Shown here: positions 11,423 to 25,200 of the stretch, piece by piece | Position numbering within the stretch: the stretch's first letter is position 1 | How the letters are laid out: each line of letters opens with the position of its first letter | Assembly: GCA_024516035.1 (NCBI GenBank) | Contig: CM044955.1 | Location: 19,221,743-19,285,742 of the forward strand | Origin: Bactericera cockerelli | Taxonomy: Eukaryota; Arthropoda; Insecta; Hemiptera; Triozidae | Length of the DNA: 64,000 bases | Direction of reading: 5' to 3' | The notes under the pieces: generated by a model | What the model saw: only the letters and a program-made list of their open reading frames with translations | Database searches by the model: none | Told to the model about the DNA's origin: nothing | Program-made: the position numbers and the translations under genes

Positions 11423-12356
11423 TTATCTAAAAACAGGCATCAGTTTAGTGCCTCCTGAAGTTCCCACTCGAGATATATTCCTTATTGTGTTGCCGTCTTT
11501 TAATTCCATAGCGGCGATCTTGACTTGTGGTGGTGATTTAATAGGAAAGTCTCGTCGATAAATAGGCATCACAGAATCATTCATGGAAGCCTGGTCACGA
11601 GAAGGAAGACCTTTAGAAAGCTTAGGACTCGGTATGCCTTCTCTCAACTCCTGTGATAATACCTAAAAATGAAAAAGAAAAATATACTACCACTTTATAG
11701 ACATAGGTATCATCTCCTCGTGAATAGTTCACAATGTATTAATATTAATAATATAATAATAATAAATTATTGTTTTCTTTGTGTTATTATGCACAATTTT
11801 AGTGGGTAGCGCAGAATGATAGGACTTTACCTAAAGTCCTATTCAATACCTTGTACTATTTCTCTCAAATAATTCCGCCACTGTTCCTTGTTTCAAATCA
11901 AAGCAGCTACTGATTTCTAGTATGTCCTTACGAGGTATGAGTGGACCCCGAACATCAGTAAAAATCCTTCTCCGCTGGGAGTCGAACCCAGGTCACCTTG
12001 CGTGTAGTGCCCATAGCGCGCTAACTCTTACGTTAATAAACCTCAACCGACTTTCAAAAAAAAATTTTATGGAAAAGCTGAAAAACTTTCTAATACAGAA
12101 AACGTTGAAAACTTTATTTTTCTGCACTTGTATGAACAGTTGGTACTCCACTTTCCTTAAGTGGTAAGGGATGGTGAGAATAACATAAGTTGTCAAAATA
12201 TAGGTCCCACATTAGTACACTCAGAGGGTTGAAAAAGAGTTTTTTATTTATTATTTTTTCAAATTTCATTTTTGGAACGGAGAGACTGGAGAGAGAGAGA
12301 CTTACATGAACTAAAAGTAAGGTAGATAAGAAACAGCTCATCTTGATATTGAACAT
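11423..12356 (-). CDS. Two-exon secreted protein, 96 aa
   Basis: Minus-strand exon 1 (12356-12306, 51 nt) encodes MFNIKMSCFLSTLLLVH and ends at a GTAAGT donor; exon 2 (11662-11423) follows a TTTTTAG acceptor in phase 0. The protein opens with a signal peptide (hydrophobic FLSTLLLVHVL) and continues with a basic, Pro/Ser/Lys-rich mature part of ~75 residues. It has one dibasic RR (PIYRRDFPIKS), no cysteine after the leader and ends LMPVFR. A TATA box lies 55 bp upstream of the ATG. No known family recognised. The exon plan is the same as in the repeat precursor at 32394-34981, and PIYRRDFP resembles its PIIRRDVV. A longer unspliced frame (12114-12356) only reads into the intron. Confidence 0.7.
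11770..12050 (-). mobile_element. tRNA-related SINE in the intron of the 96-aa gene
   Basis: Contains GGGTAGCGCAGAATGATAGG, TTCCGCCACTG, ACGAGGTATGAGTGGACCCC and a minus-strand B-box-like GGGTTCGACTCCC. The same blocks recur near 18050, 21650, 30300 and 51650, which defines an interspersed family. Confidence 0.6.
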
Positions 12357-12410
12357 GCTTTCACTTTACACTTGATGAGGAATCCTGCAAGATCCAGGAA
12401 ATTCAGGTGT

Positions 12411-12417
12411 TTTTATA
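12411..12417 (-). promoter_or_regulatory. TATA box of the 96-aa secreted gene
   Basis: GCATATAAAAAC on the minus strand. Initiation about 30 bp downstream (near 12382) would leave a ~25-nt 5' UTR before the ATG at 12356. Confidence 0.6.
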
Positions 12418-12521
12418 TGCAGTTTATTTACTGAAATGACATGTGGTAATTTTGATTAAATAAGTGCCGTCGTATTATTTTATTATTCACTCATTGCTCA
12501 ATTGCTCATCCATCACATTTT

Positions 12522-13217
12522 ACTTCCGAGAAATTTCTAATATTAGAAATCGGAAGTATTGTGTTCGTTTTTGTAAAAAAAAATATTTTTTTGCTCCGAT
12601 TTCAATTTTTTTCATATTTCTGGACGTTTCATGACCTACTGAGTAAATTTGGTTTTGTGTCCGTCTGTCGGTCTGTCTGTTAAAACGATTCCTTGTAACG
12701 CGCAAATCTCGGAAACTACTCGACCGATTTTGATGAAATTTTGCACACATCTAGGAGACATTCTGTAGATGGTCCCATTTTAAATTCATCGAATTCATAC
12801 TAGCGGTTCTGGGTGAAAGAGACCATGCGCCTGACCACTAACTTTTTACTTAAACGCTTATATCTCGTGAACGGTACACCCGATTTCAATGAAATTTTGT
12901 AAGAATATGCATATTATTGTTTTACATAGATTATTTATATTTATTTTTAAATTAATTATAATTTGACTCTGATATTTAAGAAAATCCGAAAATTTGGACA
13001 AAAAAGTAAAAAAATAAGGACCACGACTTGCCAATACAGAATTTTTTGTGGAATTTAAAATGTAGAGAAAACGATTTTCTACCATATAAAACAAATTTGA
13101 AGAAAATCGGTTGAGCCGTTTTGGAGATATAAGTAATTTTCTATAAAATCTCAAAATTGGCACGTGTTTACAATGTGAAGCAATCACGAGGAAGTATTGT
13201 GTCCATAATTGGCAGTG
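12522..13217 (+). mobile_element. Interspersed repeat (ACTTCCGAG...GGCAGTGT family)
   Basis: Begins ACTTCCGAGAAATTTCTAAT with a TTTCTAATATTAGAAA dyad and ends GGAAGTATTGTGTCCATAATTGGCAGTGT. Related copies occur at 29464-30156 (minus), ~37431-37951, ~42327-42831 and ~49756-50269, with partial starts near 43975 and 52905. No coding sequence; class unknown. Confidence 0.75.
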
Positions 13218-13859
13218 TTTTTATATAATCAATTATAAAAATGTGATGGGTGAACAACGAGTGAATAATAAGCACGGTACTTACCTATGCACCTATAATT
13301 TATACAAGTTGGAACATAGCTAAATAGAATATCTATATCTATAAAAGAAAGCTGTCTGTGTGTATGTGTGTATTGTGTGTATGTATGTATGTTCTTTATA
13401 CAAATCCACACCGTTTGACCGAGAAACCTGAAATTTTGCATATAGGTCCGCTTGGATCAGGAAATTCTTCTAGGCTAGATTATATCTCCCTGAGGTTAAG
13501 CTACAATGAGTAAGGATAAAAAATAGATGGGTGACGCAAAATATATTAACGTTTTTTGACAAAAATGACATTTTTTCTCGAAATTTGTCGCGACGACCTG
13601 TCAACTCAAAGCGAGAAGGTTTTAGGCAAGGGTTTGAGCTTTCAATTGACATATCGATCGCGAATTTCTGATGAGCCGTTCTTGAGCTACGCCGGGTAAG
13701 GTAAAAGAATGGATGGGTAACACGTAAAATATTCACGTTTTTTAACCTAAATGACATTTTTTCTCGAAATTTGAAGTGAGACCTATCAACTCAGAGTGAG
13801 AAAGTTGTAGTCAAGGGTCTGAGGACAAAATTTTCAAGGTTTTCGACACATTCTCTCTC

Positions 13860-16800
13860 TCTCTCTCTAATTGTTTAGTGTGTGTGTGTGTGTGTGTGTT
13901 TGTTTCTCTTTTCATCTTTTTATCACTGTTTCTCTGTGTACCGGTAAATTTCTGGTGGCTAAAAATTTATGTGTAAGTTGATTTTATATTGTAGATGTGC
14001 ATATGTGCAATAAGAAAGGATTTTATTATATTCTAACTGCGGCACCAGCCGCGTTGGAAAAAGGATTTTACTTCTTATGAGAAGCGGGAAATTTTACACT
14101 AATCCGCTTTATAAACTACAGCATTCTCCCCTCTTCTGTGGATTGAGTTTTTTTTATTTGAACCGTTGTAAACGATGATTTCACGCATTTTTTTTTTTTC
14201 CACAGTGTTCTCCCCTCTATAAGCCACAGTATTCTCCCCTCTTCTGGGGATTGAGTTTTTTTTTACTTGAACCGTTGTAAACGATGATTTCACGCTTTTT
14301 CCATTTTATTTTCCTTTAAAAAATCATTAGCAAATACACACTCAAATAACATCCTATGATTCAATGAAGAATAATAAAACTCAACATTACTTTCGTTTCA
14401 ATAAATGCACACGGACAGATGGGTGACGCAAAATATATTCACGTTTTTTGACCTAAATGAGATTTTTTCTCGAAATTTAAAGTGACGACATACCAACTCA
14501 AAGCGAGAAAGTTTTAGGCAAGGGTTCAGGCTTTCATTTAACATATTGATCGCGAAATTCTGGTGAGCCGTTGTTGAGATACACCGAGTAAGGACAAAAG
14601 TTGGAAGTTAAGCTACGATTTTGAAGAGCCGTTCATGAGAAATTTATTACCTGGACGCCAGTACCCTACAATTTGAGCGATGCATTGGTCTACCCTACAA
14701 CATGGAGGAAATGGAGACGTCATAACGTATAGCTGTCCCACAACAAACTATCTAACAATGCTACCATGGGTAATAATTCCGTCCCACAACAAATTATACT
14801 ACAATGCTACCATTTTTACCTTTAAAAGCATATAAGAAGAAAACTTGATCAAAATCAAATTAAACAAATTTTGTTGTTGTGATATTCTTCTATATTATTA
14901 AAAAGAACCAAGATGACCAATTTTGCGGGGACGGGTTTGAAGTATTACGAGGTTTTCATAACTTATTTATTCATGCCCTATACCCATATGTACCAAGATG
15001 GGTGGTTATAATTCGTTTGACATTTGAAAGAGAATGCTGAAGACATTATCAGCACCCTTGAACAGACATTTTGTTTAAAATTATGGTAATTACATGTTAT
15101 GTATTATAGTCATTTTGTATATAAAAAATTGTAAATAAAGCTTGATCAGAATTGTTGATAATAACGTAAGTACCCTACACGCAAGTACCCTACAGCGCGA
15201 AGTATCCAAGTACCCTACAAAAATGGCTTCCCCTTCTTTCCTCCAAGGCTATCAACGAGCGCTGATTTCCATGCATTGTTGGCATCACTGTATAATTAAA
15301 ACCGTTTTTTTCTTTTCATTTCAATTTTTGCGGGAGAAAAAGGCGTTTGAACTTTGATCTTAAATTAAAATTGACCATGCCTGTTTGAATATTCTTGATA
15401 GTTATTAATGATACTTAGATAATTAATACTTAATAATGATACATTGATAATTAATACTCAATACTGATACCCTGATAATTTATAATGATACCGAAGTAAT
15501 AATAGAAGCACAATATAGAGTACTGTAAATATAAAGTGAAAAGTACCTACTTTCCCTAGATCCTATAAAGGTAAGTTTCTCTTTGTTAATTTCAATTTTT
15601 AAAATTATTTCTGCAATAGTTTTCTATCAGTAGTAAACCAAGGTCTAATACATTTCGAAAAGCAAAATATCTTAAATGGAAAGTATCATTCTGTTTCCTT
15701 TTTAAATGGAAGTAGTACCTTAGGTACATTTAAGTAAAGAAGTACATTTTAGTAATCTGAACAGAAAAAAACATGCCTATTCACTCTTGGTTTTTTTTTC
15801 TGTTAGAAAACAAACGGAATGGAAATTTATACTTCATTTTAGTAAAATTAATGTGATATATCTACAACTTTTCTAACTTAGCACATTGCATAACTGTTTA
15901 ATATACAGTTGTCCACACAAAATTGAAGAGCAATATTCTGCAGTTATGCACCTATTACTTATGACATTTGCTTGGTTTCAAGAAAATACGCGCATTGTTA
16001 TTTTTAAGTACTGACACTTTAATAAAAAAAAAATCATTGAATTTATGATGAGTAAAGGAAGCACTAGGACACCTTAATCAATAGGTACCTACCTAACTAG
16101 GTACTTTCCTAATAATAAATGATAGGTTCATAATATGCATGCATAGCAGGAAGAAAAATAAACTGGTGTGAACATCACACGACTTTCAATTACAATTCAG
16201 GAAATTTTACCAGAAATTAAAACATTTTTAAGTTAAATTTAAAGAAAAATCGTGATTTAGTTACAAATGATTTAGTAAATAATCTCAGAATTTAGCGATA
16301 ATAGAGAGGATGAATTGTGTCCATAATTGGCAGTGTATCTATCTCACAAATTAAATTTATCTAATGGGTACGTTTTCATATTCTATTTTCATTTTTTGCG
16401 TCCAATGAACTAGAATACGCCTTTCTATTATATTGCTCGCCCAATATATAATAATAATAAAATAAAATAAAAAACAGCAACTCAGTGGGAACATTTTTTT
16501 TTCTCCCGTAAGAGCCTGCAAGTATGTTTTTTAGGATAAAAATATTATCCTAATGATAAGGTATCTGAAGATGCAAGGAGTACTTTCACTCGCATGGTTT
16601 GTTCTACTGAAGGTGCACTCCACAAAGAACAGTATTGAGTGACAAATGGAACAAGTCTTTCAGTATGGTTAAAAACATTGCTTGGGTCAACACATAGTTC
16701 TCAATCATTAGATCCATTGACTTGAGAATTAGAGGATCAAGGAAAAAAAAATCGACCAATTTCTGAATATGTTTAAAATATGTAAAAAAAAAGGAAAAAA

Positions 16801-16967
16801 TTGTCTTCACCCAAACATACAAATAAAATTCATACAATATAATAATTATAAAAAAAATGTTTTTTAGGATTATGTTAAAACCGATTTTACTAGAAATCAA
16901 TCGATTGTTGAGTCTTACATGAAGAGGTTATTTATATTTTATGTACATTACAATATTTCAATTTCAG
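13860..16967 (+). other. Helitron 5' non-coding region
   Basis: Contains copies of the family's subterminal block (13480-13830 and 14420-14640), a short CTCCCCTCTTCTG repeat (14120-14250), several AGTACCCTACA motifs (14650-15220) and a candidate 5' UTR exon donor ATAAAG|GTAAGT at 15570. No conserved ORF seen. It probably holds the promoter and first exon(s) of the Rep/helicase gene. Confidence 0.4.
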
Positions 16968-17086
16968 ACAATCATCATGCACCAAAAAAACGCAAATCCA
17001 TTGGAAGTTTCAACCTAAAGCAAAACAATGAGACGATCCGCATGAATGAACCCCAGCACAGAGTCAATCCGTCTACAAACAAATAG

Positions 17087-17640
17087 AGAAAGAATGAAGA
17101 GACAAGAAGGCGAGAAACGGAAGAAGAAAGAACAGAGAGACTGACACAGAATAGAATGAGAGTGAAGAAGATAGAAAGAAACGAGACCGAAGAAGAAAGA
17201 ACAGAGAGACAAACACAGAATAGAATGAGAGTTGAAGCAGATAGAAGAAACGAGACCGAAGAAGAAAGAACAGAGAGACTGACACAGAAAAGAATAACAG
17301 TTGAAGAAGAAAGAAGAAACGAGACCGAAGAAGAAAGAACAGAGAGACTGACACAGAATAGAATGAGAGTTGAAGAAGATAGAAGAAACGAGACCGAAGA
17401 AGAAAGAACAGAGAGACTGACACAGAAAAGAATGAGAGTTGAAGAAGATAGAAGAAACGAGACCGAAGAAGAAAGAACAGAGAGGCTGACACAGAATAGA
17501 ATGAGAGTTGAAGAAGATAGAAGAAACGAGACCGAAGAAGAAAGAACAGAGAGACTGACACAGAAAAGAATGAGAGTTGAAGAAGAGAGAAGAAATGAGA
17601 CTGAAGAGGAAAGGACAGAGAGAATAACAGAAGACAGGAT
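17087..17640 (+). repeat. 69-bp coding minisatellite in the Helitron N-terminus
   Basis: About seven copies of a unit encoding RNETEEERTERLTQKRMRV plus four more residues, 23 residues in all, with small variations. Long frames on the opposite strand (SLCSFFFGLVSS repeats) are shadows of it. Confidence 0.9.
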
Positions 17641-19213
17641 AAGAACAACTGCAAGGAGACAAAAAAATCCAGAACTCGCTATGGCAGGCTTTGCTTATGA
17701 CAGGCAAAAGGACTATGCTAATCATCCAAAAATTCGAATTGGTTCTATGAACAAAATTTGCCGTCATTGCCAAGCACGAAAGTTCCCCACAGAGCCTCCT
17801 GGTTTGTGCTGCAATGGCGGAAAAGTAAAATTGGAGCCTTTAGCGCCACCACCTGCCACACTACAAACATACATGGCTGGAGAGACTACAGAAAGTAAAC
17901 ACTTCCTGAAAAACTTGCGACGGTACAACAGCTGTTTCCAAATGACGTCATTCGGTGCTACAAATATCGTAGAACAGTCTGGATTTCAGTCAACCTTCAC
18001 CATACAAGGACAGGTAAGCTAGATTGAATTATTATTATTAATAATAATAATAACATCCTCGAGGTATGAATGAACCTCACACAATCAAAGAAAAAATGTA
18101 TACCCGCTGGGATTCGAACTCGGGCATCTCGCATACTTGGTCAGTGTAATACTGCTCTGTCACGGAGGCCGCCAAAAATAGCAATTTTTGTTATTCATAG
18201 GTATATGTGAATTCACGGAATCTAAATTATATCACTATAAACGTAACTAATAGATATATTTTTTAACTCATCTCAGTAACTTGATCGTTAAGGCTGAAGA
18301 TGGTGGTTCGACTACCAAGCAATGCATGGATTTAGTAATTCAGTTTTGAGTAATTGTGATATCACTCACATGATTAACTAGAAAATCTTATATTTTTCCC
18401 ACTCCAGGTTTACCATCGCATAGGATCCATGCTACCACCAGAAGGTGAAACACCGAAGTTCCTCCAGATTTACTTCATGGGGGATGAAGAGGAAGAGACT
18501 GAGACTAGGTGTCACCACATTCCAGGTGTTCGGTCTGACATTGTCAGTAATATTCAGTCTATGTTACACCAGGAAAACCATCTTCTCCAATCATTTAAAT
18601 CTTCTCTGGAGAAGATGACCCATGATGAACATAGAGTTGTCATTAAAGCAGATCGAACTCCAGTGGGTATGTTCTTTTTTTGTTTTTTTATGTTTTTTTT
18701 TTTTAACGTCACTTTCAACTGCATGGTCATATCACGACGGGGGTGTTACCATCCATTTGCAAGAAACTCACAAAACTACTACCCACATTAACCTCACCTA
18801 GCCTAGCTTAGGCCGGAATCCAGCATCACGAAGTATCCACCTCGCTGGGCGTTGCTTAACTTCGGTGATCCTACGAGAACCGATGCATTTAACACGCCAT
18901 CAACACAGACAGATAAGTTTTTATTTTCCTTATCCTATAGAAAGGAAAGTAATAGAATCACCGAAAATTTTCGTGGTCAGTTTTTAGTGCCAAAACATGT
19001 TTTAGTGTCCCGAGAGCCTAAATGCAAAGTTTCAGCCATTGGTCCGTGTGTCAGTAAGAACGGTAAGAGCTACTTTGGTATGTATACTTTATTTTTAGAG
19101 AGGATGTGATACGAAACTTTTCAATGAAATCGGTGCCGCCAGTGGCGGCCTTTTGATCGCCATCTGACGATTCTGGTTAAACGATAAAAAAATACGTTAT
19201 TAGAACAACTTTT

Positions 19214-19251
<38 letters not shown>

Positions 19252-22200
19252 AATAGGTTTCAATGGGTTTAATTCGATCATTTTTTGATATCTTGAACTT
19301 TTAGAAATCCGGCCCCAATTCCCCGGTATTTTGGGTGGGGACCCAATTGGGCTCATTTTTCCATTATTAATCCTAGACAGGAGTTGTGACGTATCAAATT
19401 CAACGCTTTTGAGGTGCTGATTAAAAATTTGATGATACTTTCTAGCTAACTGTTACCGTTGAGTCACCAATGGCAGAATCCGAATGTTGTGTGGTGTCAC
19501 ACCAGTTTATTTTCATTATTTATTAACACGTATGAGACGGGTCCTATTTTCTATAGTTTCTACGCTGGGACGGCCTCAAATTAGGGTATATGTTCCAAAT
19601 ATGACAACAACAACAAAAAAATTGGGACGGGCGAGTACAAAAATATATTAACTGTGCCGACCGGTGGGTCAGGTTACAAGGGAAATTGAAAAAAAAAACG
19701 TGACCCACCGGTGGGCACGCCGTCTCATACGTGTTAATGAGTAGGTTATACTTTTACTTTGGTCCATTTCGAGAACTCCGTGTTGTACTTCATGTTATGT
19801 TCTATTGTTCATATTATAGGTATCATTATCAGTGACTGGTTGATTTAAACTTAAACGTACACTTTAGTTTTACGAAACAACTCTTCGTTTTAGATAATAA
19901 TAAATACTAACAACCATATCATTTAGAGTTACCTATATATTATGTAAGGAGGTGCGTTGTAAATAATATATTTTATGCATACATTCTTAAATGAAATATA
20001 GGTAATTATAAAATTACCTATTTAAAATAAAATTACCAATGTACAAAAAAAATTCAACTACATTTCAAGAAAATATCTATATAGTTCTTTTTTTAATTTG
20101 CAGGAGAACATGAAAGACGGTTTAATGCTCCTCAAGTCAATGAAGTTGCCATTTTAATGACAAATGATATACAGCAGCACAGGGATATTGTAATTGAAAA
20201 AAGAAGCAATGTAATAAAAAGAATCACAGAGACACATGCTTACTATGATGGATTACAATATCCTCTCATATTCCCCTATGGAGAAAGTGGATATCATTTT
20301 CTAATCAAACAGATCACACCAGCTACTGGTGAGCCGACTTCCAAGAAGGTCTCAGCCATGAACTTTTATGCATACAGACTTATGATTCGCGAGAATGAAA
20401 ACCACATTCTAAAATGTCGACAACTTTTCCATCAATTTGTTGTCGACATGTACGCGAAAATTGAAACCGAGAGATTGTTGTACATACGACACAATCAAAC
20501 TAAATTGAGATCAGAACAATATGTCCACCTTCGTGATGCTGTTGCAAATGATGGCAACGTAGACCCCAATGAATTAGGCAGAGCGACGATTCTACCATCC
20601 ACATTCACTGGGAGCCCCAGACACATGCATGAATATGCACAAGATGCTATGGCGTTTGTGAGAACATGGGGCCGTCCAGACCTATTCATCACATTTACCT
20701 GTAACCCAACATGGGATGACATAAAAGAATTGCTGTTGCCTGGACAAGCCGCAAGTGACAGGCACGATATTACTGCCCGTATATTCAAACGGAAATGCAA
20801 ATCCCTGTTAGATTTACTCACCAAGCAACAAGTTTTTGGGGAGGTTAGATGCTGGATGTACTCCATTGAATGGCAAAAGAGAGGTAAAGTGCTTCTTTTT
20901 TCTAAAGCAGATTACTGCTATTTTCAAAAGTCATAATATCACAACCAATAATTAAACCTTATACAGTGGTAAATTTTTACGGTTCTGGCAGGACCCGCAC
21001 TAGCGACCTACAGATTCCAAATTCTTCATCCAAATTTACATCTTTTGATAAGATAAGCCAGATGAAACATATTATTTTCAGTTGTTGGTCAAAGATTTCT
21101 AAATAAAACCCAACTGATGAGTACCAACCTATCTAATTATTATTTATTTTTATTTCTTCAGGTCTTCCCCATGCCCACATTTTGGTTTGGTTAGTGGAAA
21201 AAATTAGACCAAATCAGATTGACCAAATCATCTCAGCGGAGATACCAGACAATAATGTCGATCCTGAGCTATTTCAAATTGTGACTAAGAACATGATCCA
21301 TGGTCCATGTGGTTCCCTGAATAGCAACTCACCATGTATGTCTGATGGAAAATGTACAAAGAGGTAAATTGTTTATTATAACAGGTTTATACCTAATTCT
21401 AATGGTACTTAAGTATTCAAAACTCTAATAATATAAATGATTCATAAGAATAATATAGGTAATCTATATACAATTATAAAAAATGAAGTTCGATTTGAAT
21501 AATGATATAGTTATAGCAAGCATAATTAGGTATATATTACTTACACATCACATACATTTTTAGGTAGGTAGGTAGGTACTCACTTAATTAATAGCAATTA
21601 ATACTGTCCAGTGTACAGTAAGTACCAATTAAATAATAAATAAATAAATGTGTGTTCTTTGTGTTATTATATCAGAATTTTAGTGGGTAGCGCAGAATTA
21701 TAGGACTTTTCCGTATTTTTGATATCCCAATATATAATTTTTGCCTATAATTCCGCCACTGGTCGCTCCTAACATTAAAGCGGCTACTCATTTTTTCTCA
21801 CGAGGTATGAGTGGACCCCGAACACCCAAGTACAGAGCAGAAAAAATCCTGCCTCGCTGGAGATCAAACCCAGGTCACCATACAGGCAATGCCTAGCGCG
21901 ATAACTCACTCGGCCACAGTGACTACTCAATTAGATAATAATTAGGCATGTAAATTTTCCTGAAGCATATTCATTATAAATAGGTATCATTATAAGAAAC
22001 TGATGTACTGACTTAAACACACACTGAAAATGAAAAAAGGACCAGGTCCTAACTAAATTTAAAAAAAAAACGGCTTTAAAAGTTATATATCTCAGAACAA
22101 AAACGAATTACGGCCTCTAAAGGTAGTGTAATAAATCAGAATGAATGACAAGTGAATTCCGCCAGTGTCCTTTAGTCATGTCTACCTGTGTTCCTCATGT

Positions 22201-25200
22201 CTACCTGTGTTCCTTAAAAATTACTTGGTCACATTTTGTATTAATCAAATTTAGTAGTTTTGACTTAATGTAGGTTGTCGTCGAATTTAGAAGAAAAAAA
22301 TTCAAGCTATAAAATATGGCCATTAGTGTACGGCCTGGCCATACGCCAGCCTCCGTGGCGTAATGGTTGTGACTACTGCCCGTAGTCCAGAGATCCCGAG
22401 TTCGATCCCCGGTTGGAGCAGACTTTTCGAAGAAAATTCTGTTCCCTCCAAACACGTGAGGCTGACATTTCCGGCCCTACCCAGGCTGGGTGAGGTTAAT
22501 GTGGGTAGCTGGTACGATTCCCAGCGAATGGAGGGTAACACCCCCGTCCAGATCAGAACGTTACAACCAAATAGAATCGTTGGCGTTAGGAAGGGCATCC
22601 AGCCATAAAAAACTTGCTCCAACCTACCAACCTCAACCATGAGGTTTAACAATGCCGACCCCAAAAGCAACATAAGCTAATATGGGATAAAGGCAAGGGA
22701 GATTTTTATATTTATAGTGTCTTAAGGATACTAGGTAAAAAAGTCTGAATGGACACTAGCCGAACTCACTTGGCCGTCTTTCTGAAATATCACTTCCTAC
22801 TTTTAAAGCCCAAATTTTTTGGAAGGGTAGATAATTAAGTCCGAAGGCACATTGGCCAAATTCACTTGGTTTTAGTTTAGAGATATTACGTACTACCTAC
22901 TTCTAGAAGCCAAGTTTTTTCGGAAGTAGTTGGAACTTGGTCTTATTTCAATAATATTATTAGGAATCATTATACCTCTACAACAATGTATTTTGTCCCT
23001 ATAAATTTACATGACATTTTTTCTCCCTCTTTCTTTCAGATACCCAAGAGAAATGGTTCCAGAAACTGTCAGTGGCAATGACGGATACCCCCTCTACCGT
23101 AGAAGGTCAACTGACAATGGAGGCCAGTATGCTACATTGAAAGTGCGAGGAAATGATATGGATGTAGATAATAGATGGGTTGTCCCTTATTCACCCATAT
23201 TGTCAAAAGCATTTCAAGCACATATCAACGTGGAATACTGCAATTCAGTCAAGTCCATTAAGTACATATGCAAATATGTAAACAAAGGATCAGACATGGC
23301 TGTATTTGCAGTAGAAAACAGAGATGAAATCCTACAATATCAGCTGGGACGATACATCAGCAGTAATGAAGCTGTGTGGAGAATATTTTCTTTCCCCATC
23401 CACGAGCGATATCCTACAGTGGTTCATCTAGCTGTGCATCTGGAGAACGGACAACGGGTTTATTTCACCTCCGACAATGCCCAGGCCAGAGCTGAAACGC
23501 CCCCTGAAACAACCCTGACAGCTTTTTTTTCCCTCTGTTCATCTGATTCATTTGCAAAGAAACTCCTCTACTCAGAAGTACCTACATATTACACTTGGAA
23601 CACAAGTACCAAGAAATTTGTAGCCCGTAAGGAAGGGAAACCAGTAGAAGGACAGGCAAATATGTATGCGTCAGATGCAATAGGCCGGATCTACACTGTG
23701 CACCCTAACAATGCGGAGTGCTTCTTTCTTCGGTTGTTGTTGGTCAATATCTGCGGCCCCACATCATTTCAGGCCTTGAAGAAGGTGGAGGATAGGGTTT
23801 GTGCAACATACAGAGAAGCATGCCAGCTCTTGAACCTTCTGGAGAATGACTCCCATTGGGACAATGCACTTTCAGATGCCTCAGAAACGGCCTTACCTCA
23901 GCAAATACGTTTCCTCTTCTCTATAATACTAACAACTTGCGCTCCATCGAACCCGCAAGAACTTTGGGAGAAACACAAGGAGAGTATGAGTGAAGATATT
24001 CTCCATCGTCATTCAAGCGACATGTATACACCGGTAATTTTCAATCAAGCTCTGTTAGAAATTGAAGATATTTGTACTTCAATAGCACATAAGTCGTTAG
24101 ACCAATTGGGTTTAACGATTAATATAGATCGATCAGAAGTTGACCAGATTGATTACCGGCGTGAATGTAGCTTCAATGTTGAAGAGCTCCAGATTTTTGT
24201 AAGGGAAAACATCTCCAAACTAAATTGTGAACAAAAGGAGGTATTCGAAATTATAATGAGCAGAGTTATAGACAAGCAAGGAGGATTTTTCTTCTTGGAC
24301 GCTCCAGGAGGAACAGGGAAAACTTTCCTGATATCTCTTATCCTCGCAAAGATTCGAGCCGAAGGTGGAATCGCATTGGCAGTCGCATCCTCCGGCATAG
24401 CGGCCACATTATTAGATGGAGGCAGAACTGCTCATTCTGCACTGAAGCTACCACTGAACGTTGATCTGACAGAGACCCCAACATGCAACATCACCAAGAA
24501 CTCAGGCATGGGTCGAGTTTTGAAAACATGCGACCTTATCATTTGGGACGAGTGCACAATGGCGCATAAAAAATCATTGGAGGCTCTGTCAAACTCTCTG
24601 AAAGATTTCAGAAGCAGCGCCCAGATCTTTGGAAATGCTTTAATTTTGCTGTCGGGCGATTTTCGTCAAACATTGCCAGTAATTCCAAGGTCAACCCCTG
24701 CTGACGAAATAAATGCCTGCCTGAAGTCTTCTTCTCTGTGGTGTCACGTAAAGACGCTCACTCTAAAAACCAACATGAGGATCGAGCTCCAACGTGACAA
24801 CACTTCAGCCGGAGAGTTCTCTGAACAACTGCTGGCAATTGGAAATGGGTATGATACCACTCACAAACTACCAGAAGATTTCTGTACTCTAGCCAGTTGT
24901 ACAGATGAACTTATAGCTTTGGTATTTCCCACTATTGAAACCAAATTCACAGACAAAGACTGGCTGAGTTCAAGAGCTATTTTGGCACCTAAGAACAGTG
25001 ATGTTAATACCATCAACTCAACAATACAGGACAAAATACCAGGTAAGTGGTAGTATCACTGCTCTTTTACATCGTCGGCTCCGCTAAATCATCAAGCACA
25101 CACAAATGATAATCATACAAACATAAGATATATTATGTTTAGATATGCATATATTATTGTATATAATTATTAGCGGGTTATAATAACTACCGCCGCTTCG

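Noticed and set aside
17015..17773. 252- and 193-codon minus-strand frames with SLCSFFFGLVSS repeats
   Set aside because: Antisense shadow of the 69-bp coding repeat of the Helitron protein.
20495..20866. 123-codon minus-strand ORF
   Set aside because: Antisense to the conserved Helitron Rep exon.
22347..22420. tRNA gene
   Set aside because: A and B boxes are present, but the sequence continues into a SINE body and a complete cloverleaf cannot be supported.
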